NCBI GenBank assembly: GCA_947505565.1
Contig: CANNLB010000298.1
Coordinates: forward strand, 1-5,108
Reading direction: 5' to 3'
From: Acidobacteriota bacterium
GTDB taxonomy: Bacteria > Acidobacteriota > Terriglobia > Bryobacterales > Bryobacteraceae
Length of the DNA stretch: 5,108 nt
Part shown: piece after piece, positions 1 through 5,086 of the stretch
Numbering within the stretch: position 1 is the first letter of the stretch
Layout of the letters: every line of letters starts with the position of its first letter
Program-made: the position numbers and the translations under genes
The notes under the pieces: model-generated
The model's input: the letters and a program-made list of their open reading frames with translations, nothing else
The model's database searches: none
Told to the model about the DNA's origin: nothing

Positions 1-148
1 CCGCGGCGATCTCCGCGCGCAGCCAATGGGAGTTCGCGTCGGTCTCCTCCGTACGGGTATCGCTGACCGTAATCAGCGCAATTTTAACCGGCCCATTGGC
101 GTGGGCCTTCTCACGGTGCTCGTTGGTGCTTGCCGAAGCGGTGCTCAT
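1..148 (-). CDS. moaB: MoaB/MogA-family molybdenum cofactor biosynthesis protein, N-terminal part only
   Basis: The minus strand is open from an ATG at 148 to the left edge, giving 49 residues of a longer protein. After a polar leader of about 20 residues comes VKIALITVSDTRTEETD and then HWLRAEIAA. This is the first beta-strand and SDTRT..ETD motif of the MoaB/MogA/MoeA-C fold, which binds molybdopterin. Family members adenylate molybdopterin as a step before molybdate insertion in Moco biosynthesis in the cytoplasm. MoaB and MogA cannot be firmly separated with two thirds of the protein missing; the SDTRTEETD form resembles the MoaB branch, so the symbol is tentative. No other in-frame ATG or GTG is present, so 148 is the only reasonable start, although the sequence just upstream has no strong Shine-Dalgarno match. 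It diverges from the SDR gene with 27 bases between the two start codons. Confidence 0.85.
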   Translation of the reverse strand, partial: MSTASASTNEHREKAHANGPVKIALITVSDTRTEETDANSHWLRAEIAA

Positions 149-175
149 AGTATCAGGATAGCTGGGAGGACGACG
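149..175. promoter_or_regulatory. 27-base divergent gap with SDR ribosome binding site
   Basis: This is the whole gap between the start codons of moaB (minus) and the SDR gene (plus). A strong Shine-Dalgarno GGGAGG lies at 164-169, six bases before the SDR ATG at 176, and it decides that start. The gap is too short to hold two full promoters, so at least one core promoter must lie inside the opposing coding sequence. I see no convincing -35/-10 pair in either direction. Confidence 0.6.
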
Positions 176-934
176 ATGCAACTTTTTCGCTTGGATGGAC
201 GACGAGCTCTGGTCACCGGAGGTTCCCGGGGCCTCGGCGCCGAGATCGCCGAGGGGTTGGCCGAAGCCGGCTGCGCGGTGCGACTCCTCGCCCGCCGCGA
301 GCAATGGCTGACCCCCACTCTCGAAGACTTTCGAGCCAAAGGCTACGACTGCGACGGCGGCCTCTGCGACGTCAGTGACCCCGACCAAGTCGACGCCGCC
401 GTCGAACGCTTCGGACCCGTCGACATCCTGATCAATAACGCCGGCGTCTCCTGGGGGCAGCCCGCCGAAGAGGTCTCAATCGAAAAATGGCGTATGGTGA
501 TCGACACTAATCTCACCGGGGCCTTCCTCTTCGCCCAAGCCGCCGGGCGCCAAATGATTGCCCGGCGGAAAGGAGTCATCTTGAACATCGCCTCCATCGC
601 CGGCATGCGGGGCTCCATGCCCCGCGGCATCCACGCCGCGGCTTACACCGCCAGCAAGGGAGGCTTAATCGCCCTCACCAAAGAGCTGGCCGCCAAATGG
701 GCCGTCTACGGCATCCGCGTCAACGCCTTGGCGCCCGGCTACTTCCCTTCCCGCATGACCGAGCGAATCCTGCCCCAAATGGAAGCCGACCTCCGCGAGC
801 ATGTCCCCCTCGGACGCGCCGGACGAACCGGAGAGCTCAAAGGCGCCGCCATCTTCCTCGTCTCCGACGCCTCGAGCTACATCACCGGGCAGACGCTTGC
901 CGTCGACGGTGGAGCCACCGCCGTAGGACTCTAG
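176..934 (+). CDS. SDR family NAD(P)-dependent oxidoreductase
   Basis: A complete 252-residue classical short-chain dehydrogenase/reductase of the usual family length. It has the Rossmann cofactor motif TGGSRGLG at residues 14-21, the NNAG motif at 87-90, and a full catalytic tetrad: Asn112, Ser140, Tyr157 and Lys161 (YTASK). The APG loop is at 186-188 and the C-terminal ITGQTLAVDGG at 236-246. The basic residues after the second strand (LLARRE, 38-42) suggest NADP(H) preference, which is inference. Overall it resembles gluconate 5-dehydrogenase and 3-oxoacyl-ACP reductase-like SDRs, but the substrate cannot be read from sequence. The frame is open upstream to position 26, but those 50 extra residues overlap moaB and have no SDR counterpart. 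The ATG at 176 has GGGAGG six bases upstream and begins immediately before the conserved core. The stop overlaps that of the convergent acetyltransferase gene. Confidence 0.93.
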   Translation: MQLFRLDGRRALVTGGSRGLGAEIAEGLAEAGCAVRLLARREQWLTPTLEDFRAKGYDCDGGLCDVSDPDQVDAAVERFGPVDILINNAGVSWGQPAEEVSIEKWRMVIDTNLTGAFLFAQAAGRQMIARRKGVILNIASIAGMRGSMPRGIHAAAYTASKGGLIALTKELAAKWAVYGIRVNALAPGYFPSRMTERILPQMEADLREHVPLGRAGRTGELKGAAIFLVSDASSYITGQTLAVDGGATAVGL

Positions 935-1434
935 CCTTTTAGTTTGGGCGCGCCCATCGCCAATCGTTGCAGCGCCCCCCCGGCCAAGTCAAAGTACAGT
1001 CGACCCGACTCGCGCACCGCGCCGAGACGGTCGTAAAACTGAATCGCCGGAGTGTTCCAGTCCAGGACGCTCCAATGCATCGCGCCGTAATGATGCTGCA
1101 TCGCGTAGTTCGCGGTGAACGCCATCAATACCTTCCCAAGCCCCTGGCCACGACTCCGCGCCCGCACAAACACGTCCTCTACGTAAATTACGGGAGTACC
1201 ACTGTAGCTCGAAAAACGGTGCTGCAGCATCAAGTAAGCCACCGGTTCGTCTTCCCAAAAACCCAGAAACACTTCCGCAATCGAATCTTCGCCGAACACG
1301 TAACGTTCCATCGCCGCCGGGGTGATCCTCACCGCATCGGCCTTCCGCTCCGCCGTCGCCATCTCCCGAATCATCTGCAAGACTAGGTTCATGTCCGCCG
1401 TCGTCGCGCGTCGCACCGTGAATTGTTCTGCCAT
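931..1434 (-). CDS. GNAT family N-acetyltransferase, diamine acetyltransferase (SSAT)-like
   Basis: A complete 167-residue single-domain acetyltransferase. It starts with the typical GNAT opening VRRATTADMNLVLQMIREMA, then the strand VIYVEDVFV (82-90). The acetyl-CoA pyrophosphate-binding motif A follows as RGQGLG at 95-100 (R-x-x-G-x-G). Next come the motif-B segment LDWNTPAIQFYDRLGA (124-139) with the conserved Tyr134 and a closing LYFDL strand. The order YVED..V, RGxGxG, W/L-N-x-P-x-x-x-FY-x-x-x-GA matches eukaryotic-type spermidine/spermine and thialysine acetyltransferases, and the Glu86-Asp87 pair seen there is kept. An amine or amino-acid substrate acetylated with acetyl-CoA in the cytosol is likely but unproven. 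The ATG at 1434 has little Shine-Dalgarno signal. The frame fits the domain start well, and a second ATG ten bases upstream is in another frame. It converges on the SDR gene with a four-base stop overlap. Confidence 0.92.
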   Translation of the reverse strand: MAEQFTVRRATTADMNLVLQMIREMATAERKADAVRITPAAMERYVFGEDSIAEVFLGFWEDEPVAYLMLQHRFSSYSGTPVIYVEDVFVRARSRGQGLGKVLMAFTANYAMQHHYGAMHWSVLDWNTPAIQFYDRLGAVRESGRLYFDLAGGALQRLAMGAPKLKG

Positions 1435-1538
1435 AAGGATACATCTAGAGTACTATGCACACCCGTTACTTTAGATCGTACGACCCTGGTACAAAAACTC
1501 TAGAGCATCATTGCGAATAAAGTCGGCCGAACGCTAAT
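1435..1538. promoter_or_regulatory. Divergent intergenic region between acetyltransferase and kinase genes
   Basis: This 104-base, relatively AT-rich gap must contain the promoters of both divergent genes. Directly visible are an 8-base palindrome TCGTACGA at 1476-1483 and two copies of TCTAGAG (1444-1450 and 1499-1505) spaced 55 bases apart. For the kinase, TTGCGA (1511-1516) and TAATAT (1535-1540) sit 18 bases apart as a weak sigma70-like pair. That pair overlaps the first ATG and would favour the second ATG at 1557. None of these is strong enough to call as a site. Confidence 0.3.
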
Positions 1539-3677
1539 ATGACCGTGTTCCTACCCATGCCATTTTTGAGACTTCCCATCGCCCTCCTACTCGCAACCTC
1601 GGCGACGGCCTCGGCCGAGGCCCCGACCGGAGCAATATCCGCCCAGCCCAACAACGCCCTGCTGCTGGCCATCGTCGGCCTACTCGGGCTCGCCGCTGCC
1701 GGGTTGGGTTGGGTGGTGTGGGATACCCGTCGCAAGCTTGCCCAAGCCAATCAACAGCCCGCAGTGCCAAGCCGCGACGTACTCAGTTCCGCCATCGTGA
1801 GGGACTCCTCAGACTCCATATTTACCATCGACCCCCCCGGGTTAGTGCAAAGCATGAACCCGGCGGCCATTAAACAGTTTGGGTATACCCTCGATGAACT
1901 CAGCGGCAAGAATATCTCCTCCCTCATTCCGCCTCCCGCCCGCGGTCGCCAACGGTCCAATTATATGACCAACCCCGGTACGCGAGAACTCTTCGGCGTC
2001 CGCCGCGATGGCACTCGCTTTCCCGTCGACGTCAAGCTCGACGAGTTGAACTTTTCCAACTGGAAACTGATGGGCCTCACCGTCCGCGACATCTCCGTTC
2101 GCCGCGCCGCCGAAAAAGAGTTGGAGCATCGCCTCGCCACCGCCGACAGCATCGTCAACCAAACCGGAGCGCTCGTGTTTGTGCTCAGTTGCGACGGCAA
2201 AATCGAACGCATGAACCGGGCCTGTGAAGCCCTTCTCGACTTCTCGGGGGGCGAAGCTAAAGGACAGTGTTTGTGGGAAATCGTAGCCCTTCCCGTCCGT
2301 ATGAGTGCCTTACGGGCCCAGGTGGAAGCCTATCTCCGCGGCCCCTTTCCGGCTCGCGCGGAATTGACCTTCGCCGCCCGCGACGGCCACGAATACACCA
2401 TGAGCTGCGTCTTCACCGCCACGCTAAATGAACTCAGCAGCATCGAATCCGTCATCGTTACCGCACACGACATTAGCGCCCAAAAAGCGTTCGAGCAAAC
2501 CCATCTTCGGACCGAGCGCTTGGCCGCAGTCAGCCGATTGGCCGGCGGCGTCGCCCACGATTTCAACAACCTCCTCACCGCCATCACCGGCTACAGCGGC
2601 TTGGCCCTGCTGAGTCTCGATAGCGAAAACCCCCTCCGCAAGGACATCGAACAGATCAAACAGGCCGGAGACCGCGGGGCGGCCTTAACCCGCCAGTTGC
2701 TCGCCCTCAGTGGGCGGCACCCGCGCCAACCTCGGCTCATGAGCTTGAACGAGAGCTTGAAAAGCGCCGAACGCATACTTCGGCTTCTCGCTGGCGAACC
2801 CGTCCAACTCCAAATTTATCAGGACCCCGAACTGCCGCCCATCCAAACTGACTTGGCCCAAACCGAGGAGGTGATTCTCCATCTGGCGGCCTTTCTGCGG
2901 GAGCAGATGCCCCAGGGCGGAAGGCTGTCCCTGCGGACGTCAACCGAACTCATCGACAACACCAACCCCGAAGCCGAACCCCCACTCCAACCCGGCTCGT
3001 ATGCAGTTCTCACCCTCACCGACAGTAGCTCCGGCCTCAGCCCAGATGCGCTCGCCCATTTGTTCGAGCCCTTTTTCCCGGCCAAGGAAACGACTCGCGC
3101 CAACGGATTGGGTCTCGCGATGGTCGCCGGACTCATCAAACATAATGGCGGATCTATTATCGTCATCGCCACGCCCGGTTCCGGCAACACCGTGAAAGTC
3201 TACTGGCCCCAAGCCGCGCAACCGGAGCTCGTCACCCCCGAGCGCCCAAAACACCTTTTCGTGGTGCCCAAAAAACAGGATAATACGGGCTCAGAGACGG
3301 TGTTAGTGGCCATCGAGCGCGACCAAGATCGGGCGCAGATCCGGGCATTCCTAGAGCCCGCCGGATACACCGTCCTCGAAGCGCGAAGCGGGTTGCAGGC
3401 TATGGAAATCTCCCACAAACATTATGGAGACATCGGCCTGCTCTTGACCGACGTCGTTCTACCGCGCATGTCCGGCCCCGAGTTGGTGCTCGGAGTGCGC
3501 GTCGCCCGACCCGGCCTTCGCACCCTGTTTGTCACCCGTCGATCGACCGCCGAAGTACTTGCCCAAGGCTTGGCACCCACCGGAGTAGTGCACCTTGACG
3601 CGGATCTTCAATCCGAGGCGTTTGTGGCTCGCGTGCGCGAAGCCCTCGATGCAAAATCGATGTCCATGGGCCAGTAA
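1539..3677 (+). CDS. Membrane-anchored PAS-PAS hybrid histidine kinase with degenerate ATP-binding and receiver domains
   Basis: A 712-residue two-component hybrid kinase. Residues 7-26 look like a signal peptide ending in A-S-A. A transmembrane helix follows at about 39-61, then cytoplasmic domains. PAS1 (about 83-190) is FixL-like, with the LIPPPARGR and RRDGTRFPV motifs. PAS2 is at about 200-316. The HisKA helix pair (about 325-395) carries an intact H-box AHDFNN with His340. The HATPase region (about 440-557) keeps FEPFF (509-513) and NGLGL (522-526). Its N-box, however, reads HLAAFLREQM (448-457) where NtrB/FixL-type kinases have NLAVNARDAM, so the Mg-ATP-binding Asn is Phe452. Its G1 box reads DSSSG (495-499) instead of DTGxG. 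The C-terminal receiver (about 586-705) keeps Asp638 (LLTDVVLPRMSG) and Thr666. It has one acidic residue instead of a pair (Ile592-Glu593), and Ala688-Asp689 where Lys-Pro is normal. The sequence shows the substitutions; loss of kinase activity is inference. The start is ATG 1539 or ATG 1557: an in-frame stop at 1518-1520 bars anything longer, and neither has a good ribosome site. The gene stands alone with no response regulator beside it. Confidence 0.92.
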   Translation: MTVFLPMPFLRLPIALLLATSATASAEAPTGAISAQPNNALLLAIVGLLGLAAAGLGWVVWDTRRKLAQANQQPAVPSRDVLSSAIVRDSSDSIFTIDPPGLVQSMNPAAIKQFGYTLDELSGKNISSLIPPPARGRQRSNYMTNPGTRELFGVRRDGTRFPVDVKLDELNFSNWKLMGLTVRDISVRRAAEKELEHRLATADSIVNQTGALVFVLSCDGKIERMNRACEALLDFSGGEAKGQCLWEIVALPVRMSALRAQVEAYLRGPFPARAELTFAARDGHEYTMSCVFTATLNELSSIESVIVTAHDISAQKAFEQTHLRTERLAAVSRLAGGVAHDFNNLLTAITGYSGLALLSLDSENPLRKDIEQIKQAGDRGAALTRQLLALSGRHPRQPRLMSLNESLKSAERILRLLAGEPVQLQIYQDPELPPIQTDLAQTEEVILHLAAFLREQMPQGGRLSLRTSTELIDNTNPEAEPPLQPGSYAVLTLTDSSSGLSPDALAHLFEPFFPAKETTRANGLGLAMVAGLIKHNGGSIIVIATPGSGNTVKVYWPQAAQPELVTPERPKHLFVVPKKQDNTGSETVLVAIERDQDRAQIRAFLEPAGYTVLEARSGLQAMEISHKHYGDIGLLLTDVVLPRMSGPELVLGVRVARPGLRTLFVTRRSTAEVLAQGLAPTGVVHLDADLQSEAFVARVREALDAKSMSMGQ

Positions 3678-3691
3678 GTCGTCCGGAACGG

Positions 3692-3712
3692 CACAAAACA
3701 TCCCTTTTTGTG
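3692..3712 (+). terminator. Weak hairpin downstream of the kinase gene
   Basis: A perfect 7-base inverted repeat, CACAAAA (3692-3698) and TTTTGTG (3706-3712), has a 7-base loop and is followed by GGCTTTTCC. It lies 15 bases after the kinase stop codon, so it is placed as a terminator should be. The stem is AT-rich and the T-run short, so a Rho-independent terminator is only possible. Confidence 0.25.
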
Positions 3713-3717
3713 GGCTT

Positions 3718-3783
3718 TTCCTCGGCGATCCCATCGAAAGTGACCACCTCTACTCGAATAGCCTCGACGCCGCCATGAACTGA
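3718..3783 (+). other. Open, coding-like stretch ending at an in-frame TGA before the integrase remnant
   Basis: In the reading frame of the integrase remnant, codons from about 3718 mostly end in C or G and read LGDPIESDHLYSNSLDAAMN before a TGA at 3781-3783. The frame then continues directly into the recombinase fragment. It could be decayed upstream coding sequence or simply chance. I do not recognise the peptide, and no start with a ribosome site is seen. Confidence 0.25.
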
Positions 3784-4323
3784 TTGTTCTACTTGGTGTG
3801 GCGTCGGGCGCCAGCTTCCTCAGCCGCGCCGCAGACCCGCAAGTCGCAAATTAGGAGAGCCGCTTGGAGGAGTCTAACGGCGGAAGCGGCCAGACTCGCC
3901 GGAGAGGCGACAGAACGCGCGGGAGAGGATCGAGCCAGCGCGGAGAAGCCATTCCGCAAAATCCGCTTTCATGACCTCAGGCATACCGCTGTGACCCTAA
4001 TGGCGAGCGCCGGGGTGAGCGCTGCCGCTATTATGTCCATCTCGGGGCACCTATCCAAACGAATGGTCGAGCCCTACACCCACATTGGTCTGGCGGCGAA
4101 GAAGGAAGCCGGTGGCCCATCTCCCTTCGAGGATCTTCGCCCAGGAGGAGAAGCCCGAACGCGAGTTCGGCTCTCAGCTCCAATGAGCTTACGCCACAAA
4201 ACCCGTACCATTCGAGCAGCGGGACTAAGCAGATTGGCCTCATCTGCTGGATTCTCATGGTGGGCGCGCAGGGGCTCGAACCCCGGACCTCCTGCGTGTG
4301 AAGCAGGCGCTCTAACCAACTGA
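3784..4323 (+). pseudogene. Tyrosine recombinase (phage-type integrase) remnant, C-terminal catalytic part
   Basis: The frame from a TTG at 3784 encodes 179 residues, of which about 19-110 are recognisable integrase. A helix segment (RRAAWRSLTAEA) leads into FRKIRFHDLRHTAVT with the His63-x-x-Arg66 catalytic pair. GH (His89) and the nucleophile Tyr98 in MVEPYTHIG follow, with the usual nine-residue His-to-Tyr spacing. Missing are the N-terminal arm- and core-binding domains, the first catalytic Arg and the catalytic Lys hairpin: roughly two thirds of a normal integrase of 330-400 residues. There is no ribosome site, and an in-frame TGA lies just upstream. From about residue 111 the frame drifts into non-integrase sequence. 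Its last 21 residues are antisense translation of tRNA-Val, so the true end is likely before 4257. Integrases of this family insert at tRNA 3' ends, and this one sits beside the 3' end of tRNA-Val. It is best read as the scar of a lost or degraded integrative element. Confidence 0.8.
4228..4248 (-). terminator. Hairpin just downstream of tRNA-Val
   Basis: A perfect 7-base inverted repeat, AGCAGAT (4228-4234) and ATCTGCT (4242-4248), has a 7-base loop. On the minus strand it begins nine bases after the tRNA CCA end. It has no T-run after it, so it could be a weak terminator, a processing structure in the tRNA precursor, or an arm of the neighbouring integration site. Confidence 0.3.
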
Positions 4324-4334
4324 GCTACGCGCCC
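4258..4334 (-). tRNA. tRNA-Val (anticodon CAC)
   Basis: The minus strand folds into a complete 77-nucleotide cloverleaf. The acceptor stem GGGCGCG pairs with CGCGCCC. The D-arm is GCTC-AGTTGGTTA-GAGC. The anticodon arm is CCTGC-TTCACAC-GCAGG with anticodon CAC, reading GUG valine codons. The variable loop is AGGTC and the T-arm is CGGGG-TTCGAGC-CCCTG. The discriminator is A and the CCA end is encoded (4258-4260). On the minus strand TGGTAACTT at 4353-4345 could serve as an extended -10 element placing transcription start just before the tRNA, but no -35 is evident. The gene lies 27 bases after a same-strand membrane-protein gene, so read-through from that operon is also possible. Its 3' end is the probable attachment site of the element that left the integrase remnant. 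Confidence 0.97.
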
Positions 4335-4361
4335 AAACCTCTCTAAGTTACCACATCCACT

Positions 4362-4541
4362 TCATTCTTGGCGCGCCGCCAGCATCAACGAAAGTCCCAA
4401 CGCACACAAAATCCACCCCACCACCGGACTCAAACTCAACCACCCCGCCCCCCCATTCGCCGGGTACGCCAGACCCTGCGACGCTAGCGTACCCATCCCC
4501 ACAATCACCAAAATCAATCCCAACCCGAAATTGGACCGCAT
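4362..4541 (-). CDS. Small two-helix membrane protein
   Basis: A 59-residue hydrophobic protein with predicted helices at about 5-22 (FGLGLILVIVGMGTLASQG) and 38-55 (SPVVGWILCALGLSLMLA), joined by a Gly/Ser-rich loop and ending in a short polar tail. The ATG at 4541 has a GGAGGGG Shine-Dalgarno at 4550-4544 and lies 24 bases below the sigma stop. A longer form starting with GTG at 4568 would add nine residues and overlap the sigma stop as GTGA. I prefer the ATG for its ribosome site, though the spacing of about four bases is tight. The layout (helix, short loop, P-V-V-G helix) recalls small uncharacterised two-helix bacterial proteins, but I cannot name the family. It has no extra cytoplasmic domain such as the zinc-binding anti-sigma fold, so a sigma-regulating role is only suggested by position behind the sigma gene. 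Confidence 0.62.
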   Translation of the reverse strand: MRSNFGLGLILVIVGMGTLASQGLAYPANGGAGWLSLSPVVGWILCALGLSLMLAARQE

Positions 4542-4564
4542 CACCCCTCCGTAAGTGAATCCCT

Positions 4565-5086
4565 TCACGCCGCCTCCGGCATCGAAATCCCCCGCAAGCC
4601 CAGCGCCGTCCGCAAGCCCTGCTTAATCCGCATCAATCGCACCCGTACCGACACTGGGCTAATCCCCAGCCGCGGCGCAATCTCATTGCTCGACCAACCT
4701 TCCAAATAATGCTGCTGCAACAACTCCCGATCCACCGGCGAACACATCGCCAAAATCTCACCCACCGCGCTCCCGGCGTAATCCGGCTGAATCACTGCCG
4801 AATTCTCACTCAACTCCTCGGTCGTCTTCTTCCGCCGATAGTCCACCCGCACCAAGTTCTTCGCAATCGTATTCACCCACACCCCCACCGCCCTCTGGCT
4901 CTTCAACTGCGCCCGGCACTCCCAACCCCGCGCCCATGCCGCCTGCGCAATCTCCTCCGCTAAGTCACAACGCACCCCGGTCGACAACAAAAACCTATAG
5001 GGGACCCGGTTTTCTTGGACACAAGGTTGGCTTAATGACCGAGATCCAAGGAGACTAAGAGCAATGGCAGAAGAGATGAAAGACAC
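4565..5086 (-). CDS. ECF-like RNA polymerase sigma factor (sigma-70 family)
   Basis: Up to 173 residues. Sigma region 2 spans about 29-88: YRFLLSTG, DLAEEIAQAAWARGWE (41-56, the region 2.2 core-binding segment), then WVNTIAKNLVRVDYRRKKT (70-88, the promoter-melting and -10 recognition region). After an acidic linker, region 4 (about 109-163) reads ILAMCSPVDRELLQQHYLEG, then the helix-turn-helix EIAPRLGISPVSVRVRLMRIKQGLR that recognises the -35 element. It would direct RNA polymerase to a specific regulon in the cytoplasm. The start is unresolved. A GTG at 5086 gives the listed length, but residues 1-25 have no sigma character and overlap the start of the divergent plus-strand gene. The frame is also open to the window edge. 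Later in-frame TTG codons near 4985-4990 or a GTG at 4975 are alternatives, though the last would remove most of region 2.1. A small membrane-protein gene follows at once. No anti-sigma gene is recognisable. Confidence 0.8.
   Translation of the reverse strand: MSFISSAIALSLLGSRSLSQPCVQENRVPYRFLLSTGVRCDLAEEIAQAAWARGWECRAQLKSQRAVGVWVNTIAKNLVRVDYRRKKTTEELSENSAVIQPDYAGSAVGEILAMCSPVDRELLQQHYLEGWSSNEIAPRLGISPVSVRVRLMRIKQGLRTALGLRGISMPEAA

Noticed and set aside
26..175. Fifty-residue N-terminal extension of the SDR protein
   Set aside because: It overlaps the moaB coding sequence on the other strand, has no SDR similarity, and the internal ATG at 176 has a strong ribosome site right before the conserved core.
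967..1386. 139-codon plus-strand open frame inside the acetyltransferase gene
   Set aside because: It is antisense to a clear GNAT domain, rich in Arg and His as GC-rich shadows are, and shows no domain or ribosome site.
989..1444. 151-codon minus-strand frame overlapping the acetyltransferase
   Set aside because: Out-of-frame shadow of the GNAT gene; Gly/Arg-rich with no recognisable motif.
3062..3071. Ten-base match GTTCGAGCCC to the tRNA T-arm, considered as a second attachment site
   Set aside because: It encodes the conserved Phe-Glu-Pro of the kinase F-box and the match does not extend on either side as an att repeat would.
2819..3254. Minus-strand open frames of 104 and 123 codons inside the kinase gene
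   Set aside because: They lie opposite the ATPase domain, have no motifs or ribosome sites, and are expected from GC-rich codon bias.
3793..3815. Possible degenerate copy of the tRNA-Val 3' end near the start of the integrase remnant
   Set aside because: Only a few scattered matches to the acceptor/T-arm sequence; no continuous identity beyond chance.
4709..4963. 84-codon His/Arg-rich plus-strand frame
   Set aside because: Antisense shadow of the sigma factor gene.
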